The notes under the pieces are model-generated. The model worked only from the letters and a program-made list of their open reading frames with translations. It was not told the DNA's origin and ran no database searches. 64,000 nucleotides of DNA from Pseudomonas nunensis (GTDB lineage Bacteria; Pseudomonadota; Gammaproteobacteria; Pseudomonadales; Pseudomonadaceae): assembly GCF_024296925.1 (NCBI RefSeq), contig NZ_CP101125.1, positions 2,916,501-2,980,500 on the forward strand, given 5' to 3'. Shown here in pieces: positions 8,206 to 16,006 of this stretch; position 1 is the first letter of the stretch; each line of letters begins with the position of its first letter. The translations under genes were made by a program, and so were the position numbers.

Positions 8206-9630
8206 ATGATCGACAGTCTGGTGGACCGCGTCGTGGCCTTCGCGAGCAAGCCCGCTCCCACAGGGGATTTGCAGCGCACACAGGTCCAGTGTGGGAGCGG
8301 GCTTGCTCGCGAAGAGGCCAGCCCAGCCACTACAAAACTCTGCACCCTGCTCCTCTGCCTGCTCAGCACCCAAACCCTGGCCGCCGAACTCCAGATCCAG
8401 TCCCGCCTGCAACCCTCCGACTCAATCACGGTCGGCAGCCTGATCGAACTGCAACTCGACGTCCTCACCGACACCTGGTTCACCGATGCGCCAACCCTGC
8501 CCGACCTCAAGCTCAACGGCGCACTGGTCATGCCGCCCAACGGCCACGCCCAGCACCTGAACCACATCATCGACGGCAAATCCTTCAGCGGCATGCGCTA
8601 CAGCTACCTGATCACGCCGAACCTGGCCCAGGGTTTCGACATTCCGGCGCTGACCGTACGCGCCACGCCCGCCCAGGCCAGCACCGAGTTGAGCGCCCAG
8701 AGTCAGCCGCTGCACTTCAGCGCCGCGGAACCCCCGGGGTTCACGGCCGGTGAAGCGGTGCTGGTGGCCAGCGGAGTGCGCTTCACGCAAAAAACCGTCA
8801 ACTCCGCGACACCGTTGAAGGTCGGCGACAGCCTCACGCGACAACTCACGCTGCAAGCCGACGGTGCGCTGGCGATGGCGCTGCCAGTCCCGATATTGGC
8901 CGACGTCCCAGGTCTGAGCCGTTACCCGAAAGCCCCGCAGGTCAGTTCCCTTGACGATGGTCGCGGCAACTTCAATGGCGGCAAGCGTATCGATACCGTG
9001 ACCTATCGCATCGACACTGAAGGCAGCCACACCCTGCCCGCCATCGCGGTGAAATGGTGGGACAGCGGCAGCCAGCAAACCCGCACAGCCCAAGTGCCGG
9101 CCATTACGTTTGAAGCGACGGCCAACAGCGCTTATCGCCCGGTGTTTTCCATTAGCGAAGACCTGAAGAAACTCGGCCAGCAAAGTCGCGTACATCTGTC
9201 GGGACATTGGCTGGGCTGGCTAGCAGTACTCGTGATCGTCGGCCTGCTCGGCTACTTCGCCCGTCCGTTCATCCATCGTGCAAGGCTCGGCTGGCAGACT
9301 CGACGGCAAGCCCGCCACGCAGCATGGCTGCAATCGGCGGACTGCGCCTGGCAGCAGATTCCAGCTCAAATCGACGGACGACCGGCGCAATTGAGCGCCC
9401 TGTACTTGTGGGTCAGGCGCCGTGGCAAAGGCCTGAAACTAACCAACCTCGGCCCACGACTGCAAACCCTGTTGCGCGGCTGTTACGGCCGCACACCGAC
9501 CGAAGATCCGGCGCTGCGCCAACTCCAGCAATCCTTGGCTACGCTGCATAGTCAGGCCGAGCATCACCGGGCCCCGGCGCCTCCCGCGTTACGGCCACTC
9601 AACCCCGTCCACGAGAAGGAACTCCCATGA
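8206..9630 (+). CDS. BatD-like protein with REP-encoded N-terminal extension
   Basis: The 474-residue product has two Ig-like/BatD regions (about residues 65-310), a transmembrane helix (HWLGWLAVLVIVGLLGYF, about residues 335-352) and a cytoplasmic tail. BatD proteins are exported and anchored in the inner membrane. The signal-like stretch LCTLLLCLLSTQTLAAE lies at about residues 46-62 instead of at the N-terminus. No ATG, GTG or TTG occurs between the REP doublet (8238-8314) and this stretch. The only usable starts are therefore upstream, so the REP is translated (FASKPAPTG). The ATG at 8206 follows a G-rich run and lies 3 nt after the previous stop. Confidence 0.85.
   Translation: MIDSLVDRVVAFASKPAPTGDLQRTQVQCGSGLAREEASPATTKLCTLLLCLLSTQTLAAELQIQSRLQPSDSITVGSLIELQLDVLTDTWFTDAPTLPDLKLNGALVMPPNGHAQHLNHIIDGKSFSGMRYSYLITPNLAQGFDIPALTVRATPAQASTELSAQSQPLHFSAAEPPGFTAGEAVLVASGVRFTQKTVNSATPLKVGDSLTRQLTLQADGALAMALPVPILADVPGLSRYPKAPQVSSLDDGRGNFNGGKRIDTVTYRIDTEGSHTLPAIAVKWWDSGSQQTRTAQVPAITFEATANSAYRPVFSISEDLKKLGQQSRVHLSGHWLGWLAVLVIVGLLGYFARPFIHRARLGWQTRRQARHAAWLQSADCAWQQIPAQIDGRPAQLSALYLWVRRRGKGLKLTNLGPRLQTLLRGCYGRTPTEDPALRQLQQSLATLHSQAEHHRAPAPPALRPLNPVHEKELP
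8238..8314. repeat. REP doublet (REPIN) in the 5' end of the BatD gene
   Basis: CTTCGCGAGCAAGCCCGCTC at 8238 onwards is paired with its inverse GTGGGAGCGGGCTTGCTCGC beginning at 8291, about 30 nt apart. The orientation is tail-to-tail relative to the copy in the DUF4381 gene. It lies between the start codon and the signal-peptide coding region. Confidence 0.92.
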
Positions 9631-10649
9631 CGAACCCGTTATCGATCCGCCACCGCTACGGGCTGACCCTACTGCTCACCTTGGCCCTGCCATTGCTGGC
9701 CCAAGCCAACGAACCGCTGCCTTCGTGGAACGACGGCCCGGCGAAAAAAAGCATCATCGAGTTCGTCCAGGCCGTCACTGACCAGACCAGCAAGGACTTC
9801 GTCAAACCTGCCGAACGCATTGCTGTGTTCGACAACGATGGCACCCTGTGGAGCGAGCAACCGGCGTATTTCGAGTTGCTGTTCGCCTTCGACGAGGTCA
9901 AGCGCACCGCGCCGCAGCACCCGGAATGGAAGACCACCCAACCGTTCAAGGCTGTGCTGGAAAACGATCACCAGGCGTTGGCCGCCTCGGGCATGGAGGG
10001 CATCCTGAAAATCTTCGGCGCCACCCACACCGGCATGACCACCGAGGCCTTCGATGACTACGCCAAGACCTGGCTCAGTCAGGCCAAACACCCGAAAACC
10101 GGCAAGCCCTACACCGAGATGATCTTCCAGCCAATGCTGGAAATGCTCGACTACCTGCGCAGCCAGGATTTCAAAACCTACATCGTCTCCGGCGGCGACA
10201 CCGCGTTCATGCGTGCGTTTGCCGAGAAGGTCTACGGCATCCCGCCGGAGCAAGTGATCGGCACCACGTTCGTCACCGCGTTCGAGTTCAACGACAGCAA
10301 GGCGTCGATCGTGCGCACGCCGAAACTGGCGCATAACGACGACGGCCCGGGCAAACCGGAAAGCATCGATGCGGTGATCGCTCGGCGACCGATCCTGGCC
10401 TTCGGCAACTCCGACGGTGACTTGCAAATGCTGCAGTGGACCGCTGCCGGCAGCGGTAAACGCTTCATGGGCCTGGTGCACCACACCGACGCCAAACGCG
10501 AGTGGGCCTACGACCGCCAATCCCCGGTCGGCAAGCTGGACAAGGCCCTCGACGAAGCAAAATCCCGTGGCTGGACTATCGTGGACATGGCCGCCGAATG
10601 GCGCCGGGTCTACCCGTTCGAGTCCGCCACACCTGAGCAAGTGCAATAA
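9627..10649 (+). CDS. Exported HAD-superfamily phosphatase
   Basis: The 340-residue product has a signal peptide (LTLLLTLALPLLAQA, cleaved near residue 28). The HAD motif I FDNDGT has its nucleophile Asp at residue 69. The middle holds motif II with Ser/Thr (YIVSGGDTAF) and the acidic motif with FGNSDGD. This is the phosphoserine-phosphatase-like branch; the periplasmic location suggests a phosphomonoesterase of unknown substrate. The start overlaps the BatD stop by 4 nt, and a sulfatase gene follows after 75 nt containing a GTCGCC/GGCGAC hairpin at 10683-10698. Confidence 0.88.
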   Translation: MTNPLSIRHRYGLTLLLTLALPLLAQANEPLPSWNDGPAKKSIIEFVQAVTDQTSKDFVKPAERIAVFDNDGTLWSEQPAYFELLFAFDEVKRTAPQHPEWKTTQPFKAVLENDHQALAASGMEGILKIFGATHTGMTTEAFDDYAKTWLSQAKHPKTGKPYTEMIFQPMLEMLDYLRSQDFKTYIVSGGDTAFMRAFAEKVYGIPPEQVIGTTFVTAFEFNDSKASIVRTPKLAHNDDGPGKPESIDAVIARRPILAFGNSDGDLQMLQWTAAGSGKRFMGLVHHTDAKREWAYDRQSPVGKLDKALDEAKSRGWTIVDMAAEWRRVYPFESATPEQVQ

Positions 10650-10724
10650 CAAAAGCGTTACGCAGGACCGCAAAAAACGTATGTCGCCTTGAGGCGACGC
10701 AAGTGAGCAAAAGGAGCAAGTCAG

Positions 10725-12314
10725 ATGACTCGCATACGCAAGTGGCTACCGAAACTCGCCCTGGTGGCAGCCTCGGTCATGGCGATTTCGGCAACTGCCG
10801 GAGCCGCTGAAAAACCCAACATTCTCGTGATCTTCGGCGACGACATCGGCCAGACCAACATCAGCGCCTATTCGATGGGCGTGGTCGGGTACAAGACTCC
10901 GAACATCGACCGGATTGCCAAGGAAGGCATGATGTTCACCGACTACTATGCGGAGAACAGCTGCACCGCCGGACGGTCATCCTTCATCACCGGCCAGACG
11001 CCACTGCGTACCGGCCTGTCGAAAGTCGGCATTCCGGGTGCCCCGGTCGGCCTGCAAAAACGTGACATCACCATCGCCCAGGCGCTTAAAGGCCTCGGCT
11101 ATTCCACCGGCCAGTTCGGCAAGAACCATCTGGGCGACCGAGATGAATACCTGCCGACCAATCACGGTTTCGACGAGTTTTTCGGCAACCTGTACCACCT
11201 CAACGCCGAAGAAGAACCCGAACGCCCGTACTGGCCCAAGGACGACCCTGACTTCGTCAAGGCCAACACCCCGCGTGGCGTGATCCACAGCTTCGCCGAT
11301 GGCAAGATCGAAGACACCGGCGCGCTGACCACCAAGCGCATGGAAACCATCGACGACGAAACCACCGCCGCCGCGCAAGCGTTCATCGAGAAACAGGCCA
11401 AGGCGGACAAGCCGTTTTTTGTCTGGATGAACACTACGCGCATGCACGTGTTCACCCACGTACGCGATTCGATGAAGGGCCAGAGCGGCATGCCCGGCAA
11501 CGAATACGCGGACGGCATGCTTGAACATGACGGCGACGTCGGCAAACTGTTGCAAACCCTCGACGACCTGAAAATCGCCGACAACACCATCGTCGTCTAC
11601 ACCACCGACAACGGCCCGAACCAGTTCTCCTGGCCGGACGCGGCGACCACGCCGTTCCGCAACGAGAAAAACTCCAACTGGGAAGGCGCTTATCGGGTGC
11701 CAGCGATCATTCGTTGGCCGGGCAAGATCAAGGCCGGTGAAGTATCGAACGAGATGTTCTCGGGCATGGACTGGTTCCCGACGTTGCTCGCGGCGGCAGG
11801 CGATAACCAGGTGAAAGACAAACTGCTCAAAGGCTGGGCGCCAACCTCGGGTGGCACCAACTTCAAGGTGCACCTCGACGGCTTCAACCAACTGCCGTAC
11901 CTGACCGGCCAACAGCCTAAAGGTGAGCGCAAGGAGTTCTACTACTTCAACGATGACGGCGTGCTGGTTTCCATGCGCTTCGACAACTGGAAAGTGGTGT
12001 TCTGCGAACAACGCGAACCGGGTGGCTTCAAGGTCTGGAGCGAACCGTTCGTGTGCCTGCGGGTGCCGAAAATCCTCAACTTGAGGATGGACCCGTATGA
12101 ACGCGCCGACGTGGTTTCCGATCAGTATTACGATTGGCAAACCAAAAACGTCTACCTGGCGGCTGTCGCGGTGGGCAAGGCTGCAGCGTTCCTGCAGACG
12201 TTCATCGAGTATCCACCGAGCCAGAAACCGGCGAGCTTCAGCATTGACCAGATCCGTGCTGCGGTAGATGCCAAAATCGCAGAAAAAATGAAAGCGGCAC
12301 CGGCTGCACAGTAA
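10725..12314 (+). CDS. Periplasmic sulfatase (arylsulfatase family)
   Basis: The 529-residue product has an N-terminal signal peptide cleaved near residue 27 (ATAGAAE). Metal-binding Asp residues appear in ILVIFGDDIG. The catalytic cysteine motif C-T-A-G-R begins at Cys80 (C-x-[PA]-x-R), which must be oxidised to formylglycine. TTDNGPNQ supplies the second metal-site Asp-Asn. Length and layout fit type I sulfatases. The Ala in the middle of the motif is the less common variant. No formylglycine-generating enzyme or anSME is encoded in the window. It lies downstream of the exported phosphatase. The ribosome site AAGGAG is strong. Confidence 0.93.
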   Translation: MTRIRKWLPKLALVAASVMAISATAGAAEKPNILVIFGDDIGQTNISAYSMGVVGYKTPNIDRIAKEGMMFTDYYAENSCTAGRSSFITGQTPLRTGLSKVGIPGAPVGLQKRDITIAQALKGLGYSTGQFGKNHLGDRDEYLPTNHGFDEFFGNLYHLNAEEEPERPYWPKDDPDFVKANTPRGVIHSFADGKIEDTGALTTKRMETIDDETTAAAQAFIEKQAKADKPFFVWMNTTRMHVFTHVRDSMKGQSGMPGNEYADGMLEHDGDVGKLLQTLDDLKIADNTIVVYTTDNGPNQFSWPDAATTPFRNEKNSNWEGAYRVPAIIRWPGKIKAGEVSNEMFSGMDWFPTLLAAAGDNQVKDKLLKGWAPTSGGTNFKVHLDGFNQLPYLTGQQPKGERKEFYYFNDDGVLVSMRFDNWKVVFCEQREPGGFKVWSEPFVCLRVPKILNLRMDPYERADVVSDQYYDWQTKNVYLAAVAVGKAAAFLQTFIEYPPSQKPASFSIDQIRAAVDAKIAEKMKAAPAAQ

Positions 12315-12382
12315 GAAAGACGCTTGACCGCCGCTCGCCCTCATCGGCGGGCGGCCTTATTTTTGGCTTGGGACCGTGTTGG

Positions 12383-12458
12383 CCCCTTCGCGAGCAAGCT
12401 CTGCTCCTACAGGTTCGGAGTCGCTTTTGTAGGAGCGAAGCTTGCTCGCGAAGGGGCC
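12383..12458. repeat. REP doublet
   Basis: CCCCTTCGCGAGCAAGCTCT at 12383 onwards and its inverse around AGCTTGCTCGCGAAGGGGCC ending at 12458. The arms carry the CTCCTAC variant instead of CTCCCAC. It lies between the sulfatase stop and the start of the next gene. Confidence 0.9.
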
Positions 12459-12502
12459 GGCCGGGGCACAGGTTTTTTCAGATCGGAACAAGGCAACCCG
12501 CA

Positions 12503-15016
12503 ATGTCCTCACGTGTCGCCAGCAAGTCGTCGGCCATACCCGCCCCGCACGTCGCCTCCCCAGCGCTGCTGATCCCCGCCCTGCTGCTGTTCGTCTCCGG
12601 CGCTGCGGCGCTGGTGTATCAGGTGCTGTGGATCAAGCAACTGTCGCTGGTGGTGGGCGTCGAGGTGTATGCGATCACCACCGGGATCAGCGCGTTTTTT
12701 GCCGGGCTGGCCTTGGGTGGCTTGCTGTTCGGACGTTGGGCCGATCGTTTGCAGCAACCGGTTCTGCTGTATGCAGGGCTGGAAGTGTTGGTCGCCGTGA
12801 TCGGCGTCGGTGCGACCTTCGCCATGAGCCTGGCCGCGAGTCCGTTCGCCTGGCTGGAACAACACGTCGGCCTGCTGGCCTGGGTGTTGCCGTTTGCCTT
12901 GGTCGGCATCCCGGCGCTGCTGATGGGCGGCACCTTGCCGGTGTTGGTGCGTTCGCTGACCGCTGACCCGCAGCAATTGGGCAAGGCTGGCGGTCAGCTG
13001 TATGCGGCCAACACCGCTGGAGCAATCGCCGGCACCCTGCTCGCCGCATTTGTGCTGATCGCCACCCTCGGCGTACGTGGCAGTGCCTTGGCCGCCGCGA
13101 TGCTCAACCTGCTGGCCGCTGCCGGTGCGCTGTGGTTTCAACGTCAGCGTTCGACGCCACCCGCCGCTCCAGTGAAGCATCGCACTGACAAAACCCCGGA
13201 TCGCCTGGCGCTGTGGCTGTATTCCATCGCGGGCGGCGTGGCGTTGGGTTACGAAGTGGTCTGGTCGCAATCCATCGTGCAGTTCATGAGCACTCGCACC
13301 TATGCGTTTGCCGTGGTGCTGGCGACCTATCTCACCGGGTTGTTTTTGGGTAGCGCACTTTTGGCTCGTCGGGTCGAACGCATTCGTGATCCGTGGGGCG
13401 TGTTTGGTCTGCTGATAGCCGGTGCAGGGTTGATCGCACTATTGGAAATCGCCCTGCTCGGACGCTGGCTGATCGTCGCGCAAAGTGTTGCCGAAGCCTG
13501 GGTGCTGTCATTGGGCGCCAGTGAACTGCTGGGCATGAGCACGCGGTTTGCGGTGGCGGCGTTGAGCATTGTGTTTGTGCCAACGTTGCTGCTGGGCGCG
13601 GCGTTTCCCCTGGCGTTGCGCTTGAGCGTGGGTCGCGAGCGGGTTGGCCAGGATGTCGGCGCGGTGGTGGCGTTCAATACCCTCGGTGGGATTGTAGGTG
13701 TGATGCTTTGCGGTTTCCTGTTGATCCCGTTGCTGGGGCTGGTGCGCACTCTTGGGCTACTGGCGATTGTCGCCGCCGGGATCGGTTATTTCGCGGTGCG
13801 TAAAGGTCACCATGTGAAGAAAGGCCGGCGTCAGGCCGTGGTCGCGATTGCTTTGCTGTCCGTGGCGCTGGCGATTTTCACCCCGGTCAACAAACTCGCG
13901 AGCCTGCTGCCCGGCGCGCGCAATGCGACCTTGGCTTTCTATGAAGAAGGACGTGGCGGCACGGTGGCGGTGGTCACACAGGGCAAGGGCAAGAAGGCCT
14001 TTCAGCGCTTGTACATCCAGGGTGTTTCCAACACGGGCGACGCGATGCCGTCCCTGCGTTATATGCGCATCCAGGCGCTGTTACCGCTGCTGATCCATAA
14101 CGGCGAACCGCGCTCGGCGCTGGTGATCGGGTTCGGCACCGGCATCACGGCGGGCGCCCTGACTCGCTATCCGGGGCTGGAACACCGGGTGGCCGCCGAG
14201 TTGTTGCCGTCTGTGGTCAAGGCTGCGCCGCTGTTTGAGGGCAACTTCAATGCCGCTGCCAATCCGGGGGTCGATGTGCGCCTGCGCGATGGCCGTCAGG
14301 AACTGCTGCGCAACCCGCAGACCTACGACCTGATCACCCTCGAACCACCACCGCCCTCTGCTGCCGGGGTGGTGAATCTGTATTCCCGGGACTTCTACCA
14401 ATTGGCCGCCAGCCGTCTGGAGAAAAACGGACTGGTTGCGCAGTGGCTGCCACTGCCGACCCAGAATATCGACGACTCACGCTCGCTGGTGCGCAGCTTC
14501 CTCGACGTCTACCCCTACGCCACCCTGTGGACCAGCGAGTTCCACGAAATGCTGCTGGTGGGCTCCATGCAACCGATCGAACTGGATGCGGCGAAAATCA
14601 CCCAGCGCTTCCAGCAGGAGAGCGTTCGCAGCACGTTGCAGGACGTGGGCATTGGCTCGGCCGCTGCGTTGCTCGCGACCTGGGTAACCGATCGCGCGGG
14701 GCTCGAACGTTTCGCCGCTGACGCTGCACCGGTGACCGACGATCAACCGCGCATCGAGTACGCGCCGTGGGTCCGCGCCAAGGAAATCAGCCGCGTGCTG
14801 CCGGCGTTGCTGGACCTGCACGTCGCGCCACCGCTGGTGAATGCCGATGCGGGGTTCAGCGAACGAATGAACGCCCACCGCCAGCGCCTGATGCAGTTTT
14901 ATCGGGCGAGTTTGCATGCCTATGACGGGGACCGTGATGCCTGGGCCAGGGATATTGGCGAGGTGATGCGTGGGGATGGAGGGAATCCGTATTACCGGTG
15001 GTTTGTCGGGGAGTGA
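12503..15016 (+). CDS. Multi-pass membrane protein fused to a spermidine-synthase-like domain
   Basis: The ATG at 12503 gives 837 residues; the longer in-frame start at 12368 would translate a REP doublet and is rejected. Residues about 20-480 form some 12-14 transmembrane helices of a transporter-like module. The C-terminal about 330 residues form a Rossmann methyltransferase/spermidine-synthase fold with the SAM site VIGFGTGITAG. In place of the aminopropyltransferase acidic DxxDP motif the sequence reads LITLEPPPP, so classical spermidine synthesis is doubtful. Such fusions are widespread but uncharacterised. It follows the sulfatase, possibly on the same transcript. Confidence 0.85.
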   Translation: MSSRVASKSSAIPAPHVASPALLIPALLLFVSGAAALVYQVLWIKQLSLVVGVEVYAITTGISAFFAGLALGGLLFGRWADRLQQPVLLYAGLEVLVAVIGVGATFAMSLAASPFAWLEQHVGLLAWVLPFALVGIPALLMGGTLPVLVRSLTADPQQLGKAGGQLYAANTAGAIAGTLLAAFVLIATLGVRGSALAAAMLNLLAAAGALWFQRQRSTPPAAPVKHRTDKTPDRLALWLYSIAGGVALGYEVVWSQSIVQFMSTRTYAFAVVLATYLTGLFLGSALLARRVERIRDPWGVFGLLIAGAGLIALLEIALLGRWLIVAQSVAEAWVLSLGASELLGMSTRFAVAALSIVFVPTLLLGAAFPLALRLSVGRERVGQDVGAVVAFNTLGGIVGVMLCGFLLIPLLGLVRTLGLLAIVAAGIGYFAVRKGHHVKKGRRQAVVAIALLSVALAIFTPVNKLASLLPGARNATLAFYEEGRGGTVAVVTQGKGKKAFQRLYIQGVSNTGDAMPSLRYMRIQALLPLLIHNGEPRSALVIGFGTGITAGALTRYPGLEHRVAAELLPSVVKAAPLFEGNFNAAANPGVDVRLRDGRQELLRNPQTYDLITLEPPPPSAAGVVNLYSRDFYQLAASRLEKNGLVAQWLPLPTQNIDDSRSLVRSFLDVYPYATLWTSEFHEMLLVGSMQPIELDAAKITQRFQQESVRSTLQDVGIGSAAALLATWVTDRAGLERFAADAAPVTDDQPRIEYAPWVRAKEISRVLPALLDLHVAPPLVNADAGFSERMNAHRQRLMQFYRASLHAYDGDRDAWARDIGEVMRGDGGNPYYRWFVGE

Positions 15017-15033
15017 TGCGGCGCCTGGCAGAC

Positions 15034-15104
15034 CGCCATCGCGGGCAAGCCTCGCTCCTACAGGTTTACATATCCGTAGGAGCGAGGCTTGCCCGCGAAG
15101 GGGC
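15034..15104. repeat. REP doublet
   Basis: ATCGCGGGCAAGCCTCGCTC near 15038 and the inverse GTAGGAGCGAGGCTTGCCCG from 15076. This is the CTCCTAC/GCCCGCG variant. It lies between two convergent genes and may end both transcripts. Confidence 0.88.
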
Positions 15105-15120
15105 CCTAAGCCTCAATACA

Positions 15121-15792
15121 TTACTTGGACTTGAGTTTCAGATACGACTGATGCAAATCCGAAGCCCAGCCATCGATCACGCTTTTAACGTCATCGGCCT
15201 TCATCACCTGAGTGTCGTTCTCCAGCGGTTTGCCGGTGCCCTTGCGCACAACCTGGGCTACCACACTGTTGTTGCCGCCATCGAGGAACACCGCTTCCGT
15301 GGCCAAGGTAGTTTCCTGATCACGAATCCCGCTGGCCGTACTGACCGCCGCTGCCACTAACGCAATCGGGATCACTTCATAGGGCTTGAGGCCTTCGGTC
15401 TTGCTGCTCACGGCAGTAATCGCCGCTCGCACCACGATCACGCCCGGCCCTGGACCGGCGGCCAATGGCAGGGATTTACCCAGTTCGCGCTTGAGCGCCT
15501 GGTCGTAGTAACCGGTGATGCCGTTAAGCGTGGCCTGGGGAATTTTCACCGTGGCTTGCGGCTTGGGATAGAGCTGCGTCGGCTCGATGTAGACGCTGGT
15601 GAATTTATCGATGTTGAGTTTAGGGTCCATCCAGCGCATGACCTCGGCGCCCGACGGCGACTTGGCTTCCTTGAGCTGGCTGTAGTCCTTGAGAAACCCC
15701 GAATACTGGTCTGGTTCGACGACTTTACTGGAGCAGCCGACCACCCCGATCGAGGCGATGCACAGTGTGCTCATCATTAACGCAAGCTTCAT
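15121..15792 (-). CDS. DUF3313 lipoprotein
   Basis: The start at 15792 has AGGAG upstream and gives 223 residues with a lipoprotein signal (hydrophobic stretch then VVGCSSK, Cys at about residue 20). The body contains the DUF3313 pattern (FTSVYIEPTQLYPKP and VVRAAITAVSS). A longer start at 15855 lacks a ribosome site and puts the signal peptide inside the protein. Probably an outer- or inner-membrane lipoprotein of unknown function. It stands alone on the minus strand between convergent and divergent neighbours. Confidence 0.87.
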   Translation of the reverse strand: MKLALMMSTLCIASIGVVGCSSKVVEPDQYSGFLKDYSQLKEAKSPSGAEVMRWMDPKLNIDKFTSVYIEPTQLYPKPQATVKIPQATLNGITGYYDQALKRELGKSLPLAAGPGPGVIVVRAAITAVSSKTEGLKPYEVIPIALVAAAVSTASGIRDQETTLATEAVFLDGGNNSVVAQVVRKGTGKPLENDTQVMKADDVKSVIDGWASDLHQSYLKLKSK

Positions 15793-16006
15793 GCTGTAAC
15801 TCCTGTAAGAGGATCGATAACGCAACGGGACTAGGTAGTTATAGCCAAATATCAATTATCTGCCGCCAGCATCACGGAAGATTCATCTAAGGCTGTGGCT
15901 CAGCGCACAAAGCCTATTTGACAGACGCGTGCCATCCAGCAAAGCTGCATCGAGCTTCAAAAAGCGCGCCCTCAGCGGCCAACGCACTCGGACTACGGAA
16001 GTCGCA

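Noticed and set aside
6697..8412. 571-residue ORF antisense to the BatB/C gene
   Set aside because: Shadow frame of a well supported VWA-TPR gene; no ribosome site or domain.
12368..12502. N-terminal extension of the membrane/spermidine-synthase-like protein
   Set aside because: It translates a REP doublet. The ATG at 12503 starts directly before the normal N-terminal membrane helices. Unlike BatD, a good downstream start exists.
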